Below are positions 36,011 through 44,509 of a DNA stretch of 64,000 nucleotides, piece after piece; position 1 is the first letter of the stretch, and each line of letters opens with the position of its first letter. The stretch covers positions 558,001-622,000 of the forward strand of contig NZ_JSYP01000001.1 of NCBI RefSeq assembly GCF_000813005.1, in the 5' to 3' direction. The notes below the pieces were generated by a model. That model had not been told where the DNA came from. It saw nothing but the letters and a program-made list of their open reading frames with translations, and did not search any database. The stretch comes from Flavobacterium sp. KMS (lineage in GTDB: Bacteria > Bacteroidota > Bacteroidia > Flavobacteriales > Flavobacteriaceae). The translations under genes and the position numbers were made by a program.

Positions 36011-36028
36011 ACACAATCTTTATTCAAT

Positions 36029-39000
36029 TTAATAAATCACTTTTTTAATTTTGGTCTGATTGTTATCTAAGACAACTTTAACCACCAGAACTTGATTAGC
36101 AGATTTTAAATTATCGATACTCAATTTAGGATTTCCTATCCCACCTTTCTCGTAGAGTAAATTACCCGAAACATCGTAAATAAATACCTGATTAATATTC
36201 TGATCAAACGCATTAACACTTATCACTTTGTTTAAAGTAGCTACAGAAATTGTATTGTTTGCCGATGCAGAATATTTTGAAGCAACTGCACGACCAAATA
36301 CGAAAGGAATACCAACTGTTAATTCCTGCACACAACCTTGATCTGAAGTTATTATAAAAGTATAAGTGCCGGATGATAGATTTTGAATTAATAAAGAAGG
36401 TAGATCTGACTCATAAACAGTTGCTCCTGAATTAAATGATACAGTCCAATCACCCTCAGGTAAATTTTCTAAAAGAACACTTCCCTTAGATGAAGATGTT
36501 TCTGGTGTAACTGTAGGCGTAACCGCTGGCGTTTCGTTAATAGTCACAGTTATTAAACTTGAACTACTGCTTATACCGTTCGCATTTTTTACAGTCAATG
36601 CTCCGTTATAAACCCCGGCCGCAGTTCCTGCAGGAATAGCAACCGTGACCGTATTATCAATCAATGCTTCATCAGTAACAGCAGCAAAACTATTTGTAGG
36701 CGAAGAATCCCATACTATACTATACACAACTGGAGAGCCGGTTGTAAAGAGATAGAATGTTGTATTTTGCGCACTAGGGCTTGAACATATGTCAGTTGCA
36801 CCTATTCCTGTTATTGTTGGTGGTACAACCGCATCATTAACTACTATTGTTACTGCTAGATCCGTTTTACAAGTTCCGCTATAGATAGTCAGTAGTCCAA
36901 CGTAGGTTCCTGACGGGACATTTGGAGATATTTCAATTGTATTTATCACGCCTCCGCCTGGAGCTGCAGTGAATGGAGTTAAACCTTGGTTTTGTATTGG
37001 ACTGTTAGTGGAAATAACATTCCATTTAACAGAATACTCTGTAGGGTTTCCTGTAACTGCAGTATATGCTAATGATGTTGTTTGCGAACTGGTACTTGTA
37101 AAAACTGGTGTAATTTCTCCATTTGTTGTAATTGTAGGAAGTGGATTTACAGTTACTGTAAAAAGTGAGCCTGCACTACTAACACCACTCGCATTTTTAA
37201 CAGTCAATGTTCCGGTATAAGTTCCCTCAGCAGTTCCCCCAGGCACATTAATCTTAATTGGACTGGCAGGTAATGCTGCATCTGTAACGGCTGCAAAACT
37301 ATTTGTTGGAGAAGAATCCCAAACAATACTATAAGAGACAGGAGATCCTGTTGTTGCACTATAACTTAATGCTGCTCCTTGCGCAGAAACTCTTGAACAA
37401 ACAGCATTTGTTGATTCTGCTGCTGTTATAGTGGGTGCTTCAGGGTTAATTACTATTGATACTTCCTGAGCTGCTGAGATACAAGTTCCATTGTAAATAA
37501 CCAAACTTCCAATATAGGTTCCAGGCGGAACATTAGGAGATACTTCAATTGTATTTATTACACCTCCGCCGGGAGCAAAAGTGAATGAAGTTGTACCTTG
37601 ATTTTGCATTGGACTATTACCTGAAAAAACGTCCCACTCAATATAATATCCTATAGGATCTCCTGTAACTGCAGTATATGTTAATGATGCAGTTTGCGAG
37701 TTCGTACTTGTAAAAACTGGAGAAATTGTTCCATTTGTTGTAATTGTAGGTTTTTCATTTATAGGCACAGTAAAAGATGAGCCTGTACTAACTACGCCAC
37801 TTGCATTTTTCACAGTCAATGTTCCCGTATAAGATCCTCCAACAGTTCCCGCAGGAACATGAATATCGATACGGCTTTCAGGTAATGCTGCATCAGTAAC
37901 TGCTGCAAAACTATTTGCTGGAGAAGAATCCCAAACAATACTATAAGTAACTGGAGAACCCGTTGTTTCACTATAATATAAATTTGTTATTCGCTCTTCA
38001 TCAGCTGGACAAATAGGAAAGGTTCCGTCTGATATGGTTATAGTAGGTAAATCCTCTACTGTTACAGTTGTTGCCACAGAATTTACTACTGCACAATCCC
38101 CACTTTGTACAACAGCTCTAAACTGTGTAGTTTCTGTTAATACGCCTGAAGTGTACGTAGTATTTGTATTTGCGATATCAACCCATGTCGTAAACGGATT
38201 TACAGATGACTGCCAGTTAACAACCGATCCTGTATGACCGGATAAAGTCAGTAAACCACTTGTGTTTCCATAAGTAATTGTTGTTCCGCCAGTTACTGTT
38301 CCACCAACTGTTGGCGGATATATTGTTATAGACACGGGATATACAGAACCGCAAGATCCATTTTTTAATATCAATGATCCTTGATAGGTTCCTGGTAAAG
38401 CATTTGCTGATACTTCGATTTGAAATGTATTAGGAGTTGAAGTAAAAAGATGTGGAGTATCAGGAATATCTACTAAGAAAGCTGCATTTGCTTCGTTATC
38501 CCAATTAACTGCATAGCTTGTAGGACTTCCAGTAGTAGCACTATAAGCTAAATCTGATATTTGCGAGCCTGCACAAATCGCAGAGAATATTCGAGTTGAT
38601 GTAATTTTAGGAATTTCATTTATAGTTACAGTAAAAATTGAACCCGTACTAACACCACCATTTGCATTTTTCACAGTCAATGTTCCCGTATAAGTTCCCA
38701 CAGCTGTTCCGGCAGGAACTGCAATCGTAATTGGACTAGACGGTAATGCTGCATCTGTAACTGCTGCAAAACTATTTGCTGGAGAAGAATCCCAAACAAT
38801 ACTATAACTAATTGGAGATCCCGTTGTTTCACTATAACTTAACGGTGTATTTTGCGCACCCACAATTGAACATCGAGATCCAGCCGAAGCTGACGCTGTT
38901 ATAGTAGGTAAAGCCTCTACCGTTACAGTTGTTGCAGCAGAATTTACAACCGGACAAAATCCTGTTCGTACAACTGCTCTAAATTGTGTAGTTTCTGTTA

Positions 39001-41056
39001 GTACTCCTGAAGTGTAAGTTGTATTTGTATTGTCAATATCAACCCAAGCCGTAAACGGACTTACTGATGACTGCCACTTAACAACAGATCCTGTATGACC
39101 TGATAAAGTCAGCAAACCACTTGTCTCTCCGGAATTAATTGTTGTTCCGCCAGTTACTGTTCCACCAATAGCTTGCCCAATTATTGTTATCGTTACCGTA
39201 GATGCAGAACTGCAAGATCCACTTTTCACTATAAATGATCCGTTATAGGTTCCCGGTAAAGCATTTGCAGGTATTTGAATTGGGATTCCTCCACTTGAAG
39301 CAAAATTATATGAAGTATCAGGGATATCCGCTAACAAAGCTGCATTTGCTGCGTTATTCCAATCAAGGGCATAACTTGTAGGATTACCAAAAGAAGCAAC
39401 ATAAAATAAAGTTGATGTTTGTGAATTGCCGTTTGCACAAATTAGAGAAAGTACTCCATCTGATATAATTGTAGGAGTTTCATTTATAGTTACAGTAAAA
39501 ACTGAACCTGTACTTATACCACCGCTTGCATTTTTCACAGTCAATGTTCCGGTATAAATTCCGGCGGCAGTTCCGGCAGGAACTGCAATCGTAATTGGAC
39601 TAGATGGCAACACTCCATCTGTAACAACTGCAAAACTATTTGCTGGAGAAGAATTCCAAACTATACTATAGGTAATTGGAGCTCCCGTTGTTCTACTGTA
39701 ACTTAGAGCTGTACTTTGTGCATCATCACTCGTACATACACTATTTGCAGCTAATCCCGTTATAGTGGGTAAAGGCACTACTGTAACCGTTGTTGCAGCA
39801 GAATTTGCTGCTACACAAGCACCATTTTGTACAACAGCTCTAAATTGCGTAGTCGCTGTTAATACCCCTGAAGTATAAGTAGTATTTGTATTGACGATAT
39901 CGACCCATGTTGTAAACGGACTCACAGATGACTGCCACTTAACAACAGATCCTGTATGACCTGATAAAGTCAATAAACCGCTTGTATTTCCAGCATTAAT
40001 AGTAGTTCCGCCACTTACTGTTCCACCAACTGTTGCCGGTGATACAATTACCGTAGCTGAATTATTAGTCGTAATAGTAGAAGAACAAGTTTCTGAAGTA
40101 AGTTTAGTAACTGTTATAATGCTCGAACCTGCAGTAGTTAATCCTTCCGCTGTAAAAGTTCCAGTTCCTGCTGTACTAACTGTCAAATTTGCAGTTAGTG
40201 CCGTAGCACTAGGACTACTTCTGTTATAAGTCACTACATAATTACCAACAGGCAATGACGTAACGCTACCCGCTACTGTTATTGTAGATGTTGTACCACT
40301 AGAAGCACAAATACTTGTTGCAGTTGTAGATCCAATACTATAATTAGGACAAGAATAAGAAATAATCACTTTTCCAGCTGCGCCTGCACCCCCAATTTGT
40401 GCAACACCCAACGCCGAATTTATGGCACCACTACCTCCTCCACCAGCTGGTGAACCTGCGATTCCGGGTGCATTACTTAAGAGTAAACCTGAAACAGCTC
40501 CTCCTCCGGCTCCTCCTGAATTTGCTCCGGCACCTCCAGCACCAGACGAAAGCAATAATCCTAGAAGATTCCATGAGTTACCATTACCTCCGTTTACACC
40601 TGCAAACTTACTAGAACCTGTCGAAGCTGCAATTGTTCCTCCTGTTCCTCCTAAAGGAGAACCTCCAGTATTATTGGCACCTCCACCTAAACCTCCTGCG
40701 GCTAAGATAGACGTTTCGAAACCACTAATAGTAGAGTTCCCTCCTGCAGCACCAGCTCCGCTGGTACCAGCGGTTTGACTAGCAACTACTACATTTAGCG
40801 TTGCTCCGGGAGTAACTGTAATTGGAGCACTTGCGTAAGCTCCTCCTCCTCCTCCGGCAGCACCTCTTCCTAAAAGCAATGGGGCACCACTGGCTCCACC
40901 GCCAGATCCGCCACCGCCCCATGCCTGAACAATGACACTAGTTACACCAGCAGGGACAGGAAATGTCCCATTGTTGGTATACGTTTTCGTCGATCCTGCT
41001 TGGGACCACGAATAAGAACTAATAAAGACGAGTAATAAAAATAATTTTAATTTCAT
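36029..41056 (-). CDS. giant T9SS-exported repeat protein with glycine-rich N-terminus
   Basis: 1675 residues. Signal peptide 1-19 (SWSQ). Residues about 25-235 form a glycine-rich domain opening with TYTNNGTFPVPAGVTSVIV. Then come shuffled Ig-like modules: three copies of an SGHTGSVVKWQSS module, five of a YSIVWDSSPANSFAAVTD module and four of a related module with an NWDNEANAA-like core. The C-terminal 80 residues (about 1595-1675) are a type IX secretion sorting domain of the Flavobacterium type C style (VFIYDVSGNLLYE, LKSANQVLVVKVVL, TKIKKVIY). It is probably a cell-surface or secreted adhesin. No T9SS machinery gene is nearby. Near-identical repeats indicate recent internal duplication. 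Confidence 0.88.
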   Translation of the reverse strand: MKLKLFLLLVFISSYSWSQAGSTKTYTNNGTFPVPAGVTSVIVQAWGGGGSGGGASGAPLLLGRGAAGGGGGAYASAPITVTPGATLNVVVASQTAGTSGAGAAGGNSTISGFETSILAAGGLGGGANNTGGSPLGGTGGTIAASTGSSKFAGVNGGNGNSWNLLGLLLSSGAGGAGANSGGAGGGAVSGLLLSNAPGIAGSPAGGGGSGAINSALGVAQIGGAGAAGKVIISYSCPNYSIGSTTATSICASSGTTSTITVAGSVTSLPVGNYVVTYNRSSPSATALTANLTVSTAGTGTFTAEGLTTAGSSIITVTKLTSETCSSTITTNNSATVIVSPATVGGTVSGGTTINAGNTSGLLTLSGHTGSVVKWQSSVSPFTTWVDIVNTNTTYTSGVLTATTQFRAVVQNGACVAANSAATTVTVVPLPTITGLAANSVCTSDDAQSTALSYSRTTGAPITYSIVWNSSPANSFAVVTDGVLPSSPITIAVPAGTAAGIYTGTLTVKNASGGISTGSVFTVTINETPTIISDGVLSLICANGNSQTSTLFYVASFGNPTSYALDWNNAANAALLADIPDTSYNFASSGGIPIQIPANALPGTYNGSFIVKSGSCSSASTVTITIIGQAIGGTVTGGTTINSGETSGLLTLSGHTGSVVKWQSSVSPFTAWVDIDNTNTTYTSGVLTETTQFRAVVRTGFCPVVNSAATTVTVEALPTITASASAGSRCSIVGAQNTPLSYSETTGSPISYSIVWDSSPANSFAAVTDAALPSSPITIAVPAGTAVGTYTGTLTVKNANGGVSTGSIFTVTINEIPKITSTRIFSAICAGSQISDLAYSATTGSPTSYAVNWDNEANAAFLVDIPDTPHLFTSTPNTFQIEVSANALPGTYQGSLILKNGSCGSVYPVSITIYPPTVGGTVTGGTTITYGNTSGLLTLSGHTGSVVNWQSSVNPFTTWVDIANTNTTYTSGVLTETTQFRAVVQSGDCAVVNSVATTVTVEDLPTITISDGTFPICPADEERITNLYYSETTGSPVTYSIVWDSSPANSFAAVTDAALPESRIDIHVPAGTVGGSYTGTLTVKNASGVVSTGSSFTVPINEKPTITTNGTISPVFTSTNSQTASLTYTAVTGDPIGYYIEWDVFSGNSPMQNQGTTSFTFAPGGGVINTIEVSPNVPPGTYIGSLVIYNGTCISAAQEVSIVINPEAPTITAAESTNAVCSRVSAQGAALSYSATTGSPVSYSIVWDSSPTNSFAAVTDAALPASPIKINVPGGTAEGTYTGTLTVKNASGVSSAGSLFTVTVNPLPTITTNGEITPVFTSTSSQTTSLAYTAVTGNPTEYSVKWNVISTNSPIQNQGLTPFTAAPGGGVINTIEISPNVPSGTYVGLLTIYSGTCKTDLAVTIVVNDAVVPPTITGIGATDICSSPSAQNTTFYLFTTGSPVVYSIVWDSSPTNSFAAVTDEALIDNTVTVAIPAGTAAGVYNGALTVKNANGISSSSSLITVTINETPAVTPTVTPETSSSKGSVLLENLPEGDWTVSFNSGATVYESDLPSLLIQNLSSGTYTFIITSDQGCVQELTVGIPFVFGRAVASKYSASANNTISVATLNKVISVNAFDQNINQVFIYDVSGNLLYEKGGIGNPKLSIDNLKSANQVLVVKVVLDNNQTKIKKVIY

Positions 41057-41770
41057 AATAGTAGGTTTTAATAATGAAAAAAATCAGTTAATTATTTGGG
41101 GTAAAGGGTATTTATAAGAAGGTGGTATTAAAAGAAATAGCATAATTAGATTGAAGATTAATCTACAGTATTTTCTTTTCTCGAATCAACTACAACATAT
41201 TGATATACAGTCTATTGAAGCAATACATTAGTAAAATTAACATAATATTTCTGTAAATAATTATATTATTATGCAAATTATTGTGTCGTTCAACGAATAA
41301 ATATTTTTTTTACTAAATATTTAACACGTTAAATATCAATACATTAAAAATATCATTTTGTTACAAAAAAAGCTGCTTCAGCGTAAGGTATTGAGTTGTT
41401 GAGGTTTTAAGTGACAAAGGCGCAAAGGCTAGCTTTGCCCATAAACTAACCGTAACATTGTCTATCCTGAAGCAGGAAGACACGAGCGATAACGACCTGG
41501 AGAAGTATTCTCCACGAGTAGCTCGGTAATTATTGTGGAGTTTCTTGCGGAGACCCCTCGTTCCTCGGGGTGACAAGATTGTTTGAAGAAGGGACAAAGG
41601 GGCTGAGAGACAAAGGTGCAAAGGCTTGGATTACGCGTAAAACAACCATAATCTTGTCAGGCTGAGTAGAGTCGAAGCCCACGTATAAACCGTTACTTTC
41701 TTTTCATAATAAAAAAAGCCCTAACAAGTTTTAAAATCTTGTTAGGGCTATGCCTTTCTATTTATTATTT
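41057..41770. repeat. intergenic region with palindrome, dispersed repeats and terminator
   Basis: No gene. 41057-41350 is AT-rich promoter DNA for the giant protein, with a perfect 9-bp inverted repeat ATATTTAAC-AC-GTTAAATAT at 41317-41336. Then CTTTG-type repeats (about 41395-41432 and 41585-41625) flank a CTCCACGAG / CTTGCGGAGA palindromic repeat (41462-41582), followed by a GTCAGGCTGAGTAGAGTCGA repeat (41656-41680) and a terminator (41710-41752). Confidence 0.55.
41710..41752 (-). terminator. rho-independent terminator of the namZ-like gene
   Basis: Arms AGCCCTAACAAG (41717-41728) and CTTGTTAGGGCT (41738-41749); on the minus strand the stem is followed by a T run (41716-41710). Confidence 0.88.
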
Positions 41771-42913
41771 TTATTTATAAATCAGATATTTTGCTCTCAT
41801 TTTTTTGAAATCTCGCAAACCATCTTTCCAGCTGTTTCTAATTTCTTCTTCGGAGATTCCAGCTTCTATTTGTTGTTGCAATTTTTCATTTCCAGCTCGT
41901 ATAGAGAATTTTCTTTTATCGAAGAATTTAGACTTATCTGTAGTTGTTTGATATGCTTTGATCAGCCATTTAATTTCTAGTCTATTAATTCTAGGAATTG
42001 CCGACAAATCCTCCCCATTACATTCTACACCATTATATAAAGGATCTTTATCTCCAAAATTTGGTTTTGGAGTAAATGCAAAGTCGCTTTTTGGTAAATA
42101 AGGAGAGCCATATATCTGGAATTGTTTCTCCGTTCCGCGTCCCATACTTATATTAGTTCCTTCAAAAAGGCATAAACTAACATATAAATTAATCGATTGA
42201 TCGTTAGGTAAATTAGGAGAAGGTCGCACTGGTAAACTATAACTCATGCTTCTATTATAATTCAGACACGGGATAACTGTCAGTTTACATTGAATTCCGT
42301 CTTTAAGCCATTTTTCACCATTAATCATTTTAGCTTCTTCGCCTAAAGTCATTCCGTGAAGTAAGGGAGTTCGGTGCATTCCAATTCCGCTTTGAAACGC
42401 AATATCCAAAACAGGACCATCTACAATACCAATATTCGGATTCGGGCGATCCAATACAATTAACGGAATGTTATTCTCGGCACATGCTTCCATTATTCTA
42501 TGCATTGTAGAAACATACGTATATAATCGTGTTCCTACATCTTGCAAATCAAAAACCATGATGTCAATTCCTTTTAATTGCTCAGCATTTGGTTTGTTAT
42601 TTTTCCCGTAAAGGGAAGCAATCGACAATCCTGTTTTTGTATCGATTTCATCAGATACGTGTTCGCCAGCATCGGCTGTCCCCCTAAAACCATGTTCTGG
42701 TGCAAAAATGGTTTTTATCTTTACTTTCTTTTCAACCAAAAAATCTACCAGATGGGTTTTCTCATCAATAATTCCTGTCTGGTTGGTTACAATACCAATA
42801 GTTTTCCCTTTTAGTAAAGGCAAATATTCAGTATAATTTTCTGCTCCTGTTTTTATTTTTTGCGCAAAAGAAACGGTTGTAATTAATACGCATATTATGG
42901 TTAGTTTTTTCAT
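41771..42913 (-). CDS. exo-beta-N-acetylmuramidase NamZ-like (DUF1343)
   Basis: 380 residues from the ATG at 42913, which begins a signal peptide (MKKLTIICVLITTVSFAQ); 13 upstream in-frame codons are rejected. DUF1343 signatures: GKTIGIVTNQTG, FAPEHGFRG, DIMVFDLQDVGTRLYTY, VLDRPNP and a late PYLP. NamZ of Bacillus subtilis and Tannerella forsythia removes terminal MurNAc from peptidoglycan fragments. The next gene upstream encodes an AmiE-like hydrolase, the same neighbour NamZ has in the B. subtilis ybb muropeptide cluster. A second NamZ-like gene starts at 63846. Periplasmic or surface location is inferred from the signal peptide. Confidence 0.88.
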   Translation of the reverse strand: MKKLTIICVLITTVSFAQKIKTGAENYTEYLPLLKGKTIGIVTNQTGIIDEKTHLVDFLVEKKVKIKTIFAPEHGFRGTADAGEHVSDEIDTKTGLSIASLYGKNNKPNAEQLKGIDIMVFDLQDVGTRLYTYVSTMHRIMEACAENNIPLIVLDRPNPNIGIVDGPVLDIAFQSGIGMHRTPLLHGMTLGEEAKMINGEKWLKDGIQCKLTVIPCLNYNRSMSYSLPVRPSPNLPNDQSINLYVSLCLFEGTNISMGRGTEKQFQIYGSPYLPKSDFAFTPKPNFGDKDPLYNGVECNGEDLSAIPRINRLEIKWLIKAYQTTTDKSKFFDKRKFSIRAGNEKLQQQIEAGISEEEIRNSWKDGLRDFKKMRAKYLIYK

Positions 42914-43199
42914 AGGGTTTATTTGTTTTTCACTAATTGCACGAATTAGCATAAATTATTTTTTGCCACAGATTAAAGGATTAAAAAGATTTTATTCGCC
43001 ATTAATTTTTGTTTCTCGCAGATTCTACAGATTTTGGAGATTTACATTATAATAAATTGTTTCACGCAGATTTTGCAGATTCTGGCAGATTTAATTTAAA
43101 TTTTATAATCTGTGTTGATCTGCTTAAATCTGTAAAATCTGCGTGAAAAACTTAGCGTCAACAAAACAAAAATCATTTTTAATCTGTGGCTAACTTTTT
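42914..43199. repeat. spacer with palindromic repeat C, copy 2
   Basis: No gene. 43061-43147 is bounded by TTCACGCAGATTTT and AAAATCTGCGTGAA (perfect 14-bp inverted ends) and contains TTGATCTGCTTAAATCTG. It is related to 34031-34130. Adjacent sequence (42961-43040 and 43165-43195) holds degenerate CAGATT/ATTAAAGG pieces. Confidence 0.65.
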
Positions 43200-44504
43200 T
43201 CACTCATTTATTTGTTTCCAAATCTTCGGGCAAAAATCATCTTTATACATTAATCTATTAGTTCTTGTAGGGTTTACACGATTGGTAAGAATAATTAAGA
43301 ACCTATTATTATCGGGATTCAAAAAGAAAAATGTTCCTGTGAAGCCTGTATGTCCAAAATCATTTTTATTATAAAATGCATCTGGTTTTCGTTTATCAAA
43401 ACCAAGTCCGCGATAAATTCCTTCTTTGGCAAGAGGCGAATTTGTAAATGTTGCAACCACCTTTGCTTTTAGAATTTGCTTTCCTTGATACTTCCCATTG
43501 TTAAGCAACATCTGGCAAATTACCGAGATCGATTGTGCATTGGCAAACAAACCTGCATTCCCGGAAACTCCACCTAAAATAGCCGCAGCTTCATCATGTA
43601 CATAACCTTTGATGGTATCTTTTCTGAAAAAATTATCAATTTCGGTTGGCATTACATTTTGCTCCGAAGTCCATTTTAAAGGATTATATCCAATTTTTGA
43701 GATTCCTAATTCAGCATAAATTTTATTCGCCAGTTGATCCAACTTTTTACCTGTATTTGTCTCCATCATTTGTTGCACAAGGATCAGGTTTAAATCGCTG
43801 TACAAATACTTACCACGAGGATTGGTATTGGCCACAGCTATTTTCTCATATACCATTTTATAAAACTCAGGATTTATCCACATATTTTTATAAACCTGAA
43901 CATAATTCTCTTTAGGTTCAAAAGAGAGATAATTTGCATCATAAACAATATTCTTGTTTACATACATATTATCGAATAAATCAGGATAGTTCTCCGACTT
44001 TTCTTTACTTAACAAAGGAGATCCATCTGGCGTAGATAACATACTTTGATAAAAAGTAATACTGGGCGTTAACCCCGAAGTATGCGTGAGTAATTCAAAA
44101 AAAGTTAAATCGGCAATAGCTGTGTTTTTATACATAGGAACTACGTCTCCCAACTTATCTTCTAATTTTAATCTGTTTTCTCCAACCAAACGCATGGCGA
44201 CGAGGGTAGCTCCCAAGACTTTAGACATAGAAGCTAAATCGTACACGTCGTCTGTTTTTACTAACTCTTTTTTTGAATAATCGTGGTACCCATAATTTTT
44301 CAAAATGAAAACAGAATCTTTGCTACCTACAATAATTTGTGCTCCAGGGAAAAATCCTTTTTCGAGCGCATTATTCATCATCGAATCGATGTAAACTTCA
44401 TTTTGCTTTGTATTGAAAGTTTTTATTGAACTCTTTAGAGAATGGCAACTAATCTCTAGAAGAATCAAAAAAACAAGTACGATTTTAACTCCTATTTTCT
44501 TCAT
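43200..44504 (-). CDS. beta-lactamase-fold serine hydrolase, AmiE-like
   Basis: 434-residue lipoprotein (lipobox LEISC, Cys20). Catalytic motifs: SMSK (Ser92-Lys95), YSD (235-237) in the YxN position, and HTG (385-387) in the KTG position. GYVHDEAAAILGGVSGNAGL (about 300-319) is the characteristic loop shared with AmiE (YbbE) and EstB-type enzymes. B. subtilis AmiE is an N-acetylmuramyl-L-alanine amidase encoded beside NamZ, so a role in removing stem peptide from MurNAc is the best guess. It lies 6 bp after the GH20 gene. Confidence 0.85.
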   Translation of the reverse strand: MKKIGVKIVLVFLILLEISCHSLKSSIKTFNTKQNEVYIDSMMNNALEKGFFPGAQIIVGSKDSVFILKNYGYHDYSKKELVKTDDVYDLASMSKVLGATLVAMRLVGENRLKLEDKLGDVVPMYKNTAIADLTFFELLTHTSGLTPSITFYQSMLSTPDGSPLLSKEKSENYPDLFDNMYVNKNIVYDANYLSFEPKENYVQVYKNMWINPEFYKMVYEKIAVANTNPRGKYLYSDLNLILVQQMMETNTGKKLDQLANKIYAELGISKIGYNPLKWTSEQNVMPTEIDNFFRKDTIKGYVHDEAAAILGGVSGNAGLFANAQSISVICQMLLNNGKYQGKQILKAKVVATFTNSPLAKEGIYRGLGFDKRKPDAFYNKNDFGHTGFTGTFFFLNPDNNRFLIILTNRVNPTRTNRLMYKDDFCPKIWKQINE

Positions 44505-44509
44505 GTTCT

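Larger units (their letters stand above)
35325..36028. repeat. intergenic repeat region
   Basis: No gene supported. After a terminator (35350-35384) come a TGCGCGGAGTCGAAGCC-type repeat (near 35609), two CTCGCGGAGA...ATGACAAGATTGGGGTT repeats (near 35661-35718 and 35816-35860), and several CTTTG-rich repeats (about 35510-35580, 35735-35800, 35875-35955). A 109-codon open frame here on the minus strand is made of these repeats. A bidirectional terminator ends the region. Confidence 0.55.

Noticed and set aside
40422..40778. 118-codon proline-rich plus-strand frame
   Set aside because: Antisense shadow of the glycine-rich domain (GGN codons read as CCN/GCN) of the T9SS protein.
41361..41621. 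86-codon minus-strand frame
   Set aside because: Composed of CTTTG and CTCGCGGAG repeats; no start context or family likeness.
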